This document shows positions 13,085-15,027 of a stretch of DNA of 15,027 nt, one piece after another (within the stretch, counting starts at the first letter, position 1; each line of letters starts with the position of its first letter). Made by a program: the position numbers and the translations under genes. Source of the stretch: Pseudomonadota bacterium (lineage in GTDB: Bacteria > Pseudomonadota > Alphaproteobacteria > Caulobacterales > Caulobacteraceae). The DNA lies in assembly GCA_023433585.1 (NCBI GenBank), contig JAEZCL010000133.1, forward strand, positions 1 to 15,027, in the 5' to 3' direction. The notes beneath the pieces are model-generated. The model searched no databases. It had not been told where the DNA came from and saw only the letters and a program-made list of their open reading frames with translations.

Positions 13085-14977
13085 ATGGCCGCCCGCCCGC
13101 CTCTCATCGCCCTCAGGGACATCCGCCTCCAGGACGGCCCGCGCCCCCTGTTCGAGGGCGTGGACCTGGCCGTCGAGCCGCGCATGCGCGCCTGCCTGGT
13201 CGGCCGCAACGGGGCGGGCAAGTCGACCCTGATGAAGCTGGTCATGGGCCTGATCGAGCCGGATTCCGGCGACCGCACGGTCCAGACCGGAACCCGCTTC
13301 GCCTATGTCCCTCAGGAGCCGATCGTCACCGGCGAGACCCTCCTGGACTACGCCGCGTCCGGCGGCGCCCAGCCGTGGACGGCCGAAAGCTGGCTGGAGA
13401 CCTTCGGCCTGACGCCATCGAAGCCCGCTCGGGGCCTGTCCGGCGGCGAGATCCGCCGCGCCGCCCTGGCCAAGGCGTTCGCCGAGGAGCCCGACGTCCT
13501 GTTGCTGGACGAACCCACCAACCACCTGGACATCCTGGCCATCGAGCTTCTGGAGGCGGAGCTGGCCGCCGCGCGCATGGCCGTCCTGGTCGTCAGCCAC
13601 GACCGCGCCTTCCTGAACACGGTGACCACCGCCTGCTTCTGGCTGGAGGGCCGCAAGGTCCGCACCCTGAACCGGGGCTTCGTCCATTTCGACGACTGGG
13701 CCGATCAGGTCATGGCCGAGGAGGCCGAATCCCTGCGCCGCCTCTCCAAGGCCATCGAGTCCGAGACCCACGCCTTCCACCGCTCCATCACCGGCCGCCG
13801 CACCCGCAACGAGGGCCGCGCCCGTCAGCTCCGCGCCCTGCGCGCCGAGCGGGCCGAGCGTCTGCGCGACCAGCCGCGCGAGCTGAACCTCGGCGTCGAT
13901 TCCGGCGCCGTCTCCGGCAAGCGCGTGGCGGAGCTGAAGGGCGCGACGAAAGCCTTCGGCGACCGCATCATCCTCAAGCCCTTCAGCACCCGCATCCTGC
14001 GCGGCGACCGGGTGGCGATCGTGGGCCCGAACGGGGCGGGCAAGACCACCCTGGTGAAGATCCTGCTGGGCGAACTGGAGCCCGACAGCGGCTCGGTGAA
14101 GCTGGGCGTGGGGCTGGAGCCCGTCTATCTGGACCAGGCCCGCGCCGACCTGACCGACGACATGACGCTGAAGGGCGCCCTGACCCCCGGCGGCGGTGAT
14201 TCGGTCATGGTGCGCGGCCGGCCGAAACATGTGGCCGCCTACGCCCAGGATTTCCTGTTCACCGAGGCGCAGCTGCGCCAGCCGGTCTCCACCCTGTCCG
14301 GCGGCGAACGCAACCGCCTGCTGCTGGCCCGCGCCCTGGCCCAGCCCGCCAATCTGCTGGTGCTGGACGAGCCCACCAACGACCTGGACATGGACACCCT
14401 GGATCGGCTCGAGGAGCTTCTGGCCGACTATGACGGCACCCTGATTCTGGTCAGCCACGACCGCGATTTCGTCGACCGCCTGGCCACCTCCACCATCGCC
14501 CTGAACGGCCGCGGCGACGTGGTCGAGACCCCCGGCGGCTGGACCGACTTCATGCGCCAGAACCCGGGATTCCTGGCCGATTCTCCCTCCCGCTCCGGGG
14601 GAGGGGGGCGCGAAGCGCCGGGTGGGGAGGGCTCGGCGACATCGCACTCCCGTCGCCAGGCCGCCCCCGCCCCGTCATCGCTTCGCGCTGACGGCCCGCC
14701 CCGGGACGGGGAGGGAGAAGGCCGCGCACGCCCCCAGAGGAAGCTCTCCTACAAGGACGCCCGCCGCCTTGAGGAAGCCGAACGCCTCATGGCCGATCTG
14801 CCCGGCGTCATCGCCGCCCATGAGGCTGAGCTGGCCGACCCCGGCCTCTACGCCCGCGACCCCGTCGCCTTCGAGCGCATCAACAAGGCGCTGGAGGCCG
14901 CCCGCACCCAGCTCGACGCCGCCGAAACGGACTGGCTGGAGCTGGAGGAGAAGAAGGCGGAACTGGCGGGCGGCTGA
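13085..14977 (+). CDS. ABC-F family ATPase, Uup-like, with repeat-derived linker
   Basis: A 630-residue soluble protein with two ATP-binding cassettes and no membrane segments, as in the ABC-F translation factors (Uup, EttA, ribosome-protection types). Cassette 1 has Walker A GRNGAGKST (40-48), signature LSGGE (118-122) and LLLDEPTNHLD (139-149). The interdomain linker is about 205-265. Cassette 2 has GPNGAGKTT (314-322), LSGGERNR (404-411) and LVLDEPTNDLD (425-435). The C-terminal coiled coil from KLSYKDARRLEEAE (553) to the end, with DPGLYARDP and WLELEEKKAEL, is typical of Uup. Between cassette 2 and the coiled coil, residues about 499-551 are a low-complexity Ser/Gly/Arg/Pro stretch encoded by a palindromic repeat, unusually long for the family. 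ATG 13085 has AGGA a few bases upstream. The symbol uup is not assigned because Uup-like paralogues are common. Confidence 0.93.
   Translation: MAARPPLIALRDIRLQDGPRPLFEGVDLAVEPRMRACLVGRNGAGKSTLMKLVMGLIEPDSGDRTVQTGTRFAYVPQEPIVTGETLLDYAASGGAQPWTAESWLETFGLTPSKPARGLSGGEIRRAALAKAFAEEPDVLLLDEPTNHLDILAIELLEAELAAARMAVLVVSHDRAFLNTVTTACFWLEGRKVRTLNRGFVHFDDWADQVMAEEAESLRRLSKAIESETHAFHRSITGRRTRNEGRARQLRALRAERAERLRDQPRELNLGVDSGAVSGKRVAELKGATKAFGDRIILKPFSTRILRGDRVAIVGPNGAGKTTLVKILLGELEPDSGSVKLGVGLEPVYLDQARADLTDDMTLKGALTPGGGDSVMVRGRPKHVAAYAQDFLFTEAQLRQPVSTLSGGERNRLLLARALAQPANLLVLDEPTNDLDMDTLDRLEELLADYDGTLILVSHDRDFVDRLATSTIALNGRGDVVETPGGWTDFMRQNPGFLADSPSRSGGGGREAPGGEGSATSHSRRQAAPAPSSLRADGPPRDGEGEGRARPQRKLSYKDARRLEEAERLMADLPGVIAAHEAELADPGLYARDPVAFERINKALEAARTQLDAAETDWLELEEKKAELAGG
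14581..14719. repeat. Palindromic repeat inside the ABC-F coding sequence
   Basis: The ends are inverted: TTCTCCCTCCCGCTCCGGGG at 14581-14600 nearly matches the reverse complement of 14699-14719, which ends GGGGAGGGAGAA. Inside are GGGGGAGGGGGG, a small hairpin GCGC-GAA-GCGC and GGGTGGGGAGGGC, the layout of the block at 10201-10233. A second hairpin, CCGTCA-N11-TGACGG, follows within 14670-14700. The element is read through in frame and encodes the low-complexity linker. Confidence 0.7.
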
Positions 14978-14984
14978 CCAAAAG

Positions 14985-15027
14985 TCTCCTCCCCCATGCG
15001 CGCAGCGCATGGGGGAGGGGGACCGCC
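14985..15027. repeat. Palindromic repeat after ABC-F (N11 type, cut by the window end)
   Basis: TCTCCTCCCCCAT (14985-14997), an 11-base centre GCGCGCAGCGC, and ATGGGGGAGG (15009-15018), continuing GGGGACCGCC to the window end. It starts eight bases after the ABC-F stop. The tail looks like the beginning of the modular block seen at 10201-10233, so the full element probably continues beyond the window. Confidence 0.72.

Noticed and set aside
10351..13278. Very long minus-strand open frame opposite the M14 peptidase gene
   Set aside because: High G+C keeps the antisense frame open. The translation is low-complexity Gly/Ala/Gln/Val/Arg sequence with no family features, while the plus strand has a signal peptide and complete zinc-site motifs.
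12944..14647. Long minus-strand open frame opposite the ABC-F gene
   Set aside because: It is antisense to two complete ATP-binding cassettes and has no recognisable domain.

Overview
This is high-GC chromosomal DNA from an alphaproteobacterium, most likely Caulobacterales and Brevundimonas-like. The assignment rests on the RpoH with its RpoH box, the Methanosarcina-type SerC, the YcgN-type cysteine-cluster protein, gene transfer agent (GTA) tail-protein fragments, promoter candidates that fit the Caulobacter housekeeping consensus, and G+C-rich palindromes between genes. No database search was possible, so it is a judgement from recognised protein sequences.

Layout. The plus-strand heat-shock sigma factor gene rpoH (94-978) converges on a minus-strand gene for an atypical receiver protein (986-1792). 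The minus strand then carries purA (2008-3300), a serC-type phosphoserine aminotransferase (3416-4558) and a class B DnaJ co-chaperone (4558-5496). The dnaJ stop and serC start overlap as TGATG. Next comes a short decayed region (5606-6262) that I read as the scar of a lost GTA cluster. A soluble hybrid histidine kinase (6382-9189) and a cysteine-cluster protein (9240-9713) complete the minus-strand block. From 9810 the plus strand carries a DUF559 endonuclease-fold gene, an exported M14-type zinc peptidase (10378-13008) and a Uup-like ABC-F ATPase (13085-14977).

How the genes relate. Most are housekeeping or stress genes: heat-shock transcription, protein folding, serine and purine biosynthesis, translation-associated ABC-F. 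The only clear translational coupling is dnaJ-serC. The cysteine-cluster and kinase genes are 50 bp apart in the same direction and could be co-transcribed.

Most interesting parts. (1) 5831-6262 is an intact frame joining what looks like a GTA small-terminase-type N-terminus to the C-terminus of the GTA distal tail protein (DUF2460). It is followed by a 39-codon stub of the next GTA gene (DUF2163), which suggests a large internal deletion. (2) Two intergenic elements (1854-2006 and 5742-5835) consist of outward-facing arrays of 7-bp units. The second has seven regularly spaced G3 runs on the minus strand. (3) A modular family of palindromic repeats sits next to stop codons; it brackets the DUF559 gene as direct repeats and has apparently entered the ABC-F coding sequence in frame. 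(4) The receiver protein has Glu in place of the phosphoacceptor Asp.

No tRNA, rRNA, CRISPR array, insertion sequence or classical terminator with a T-tract was recognised.
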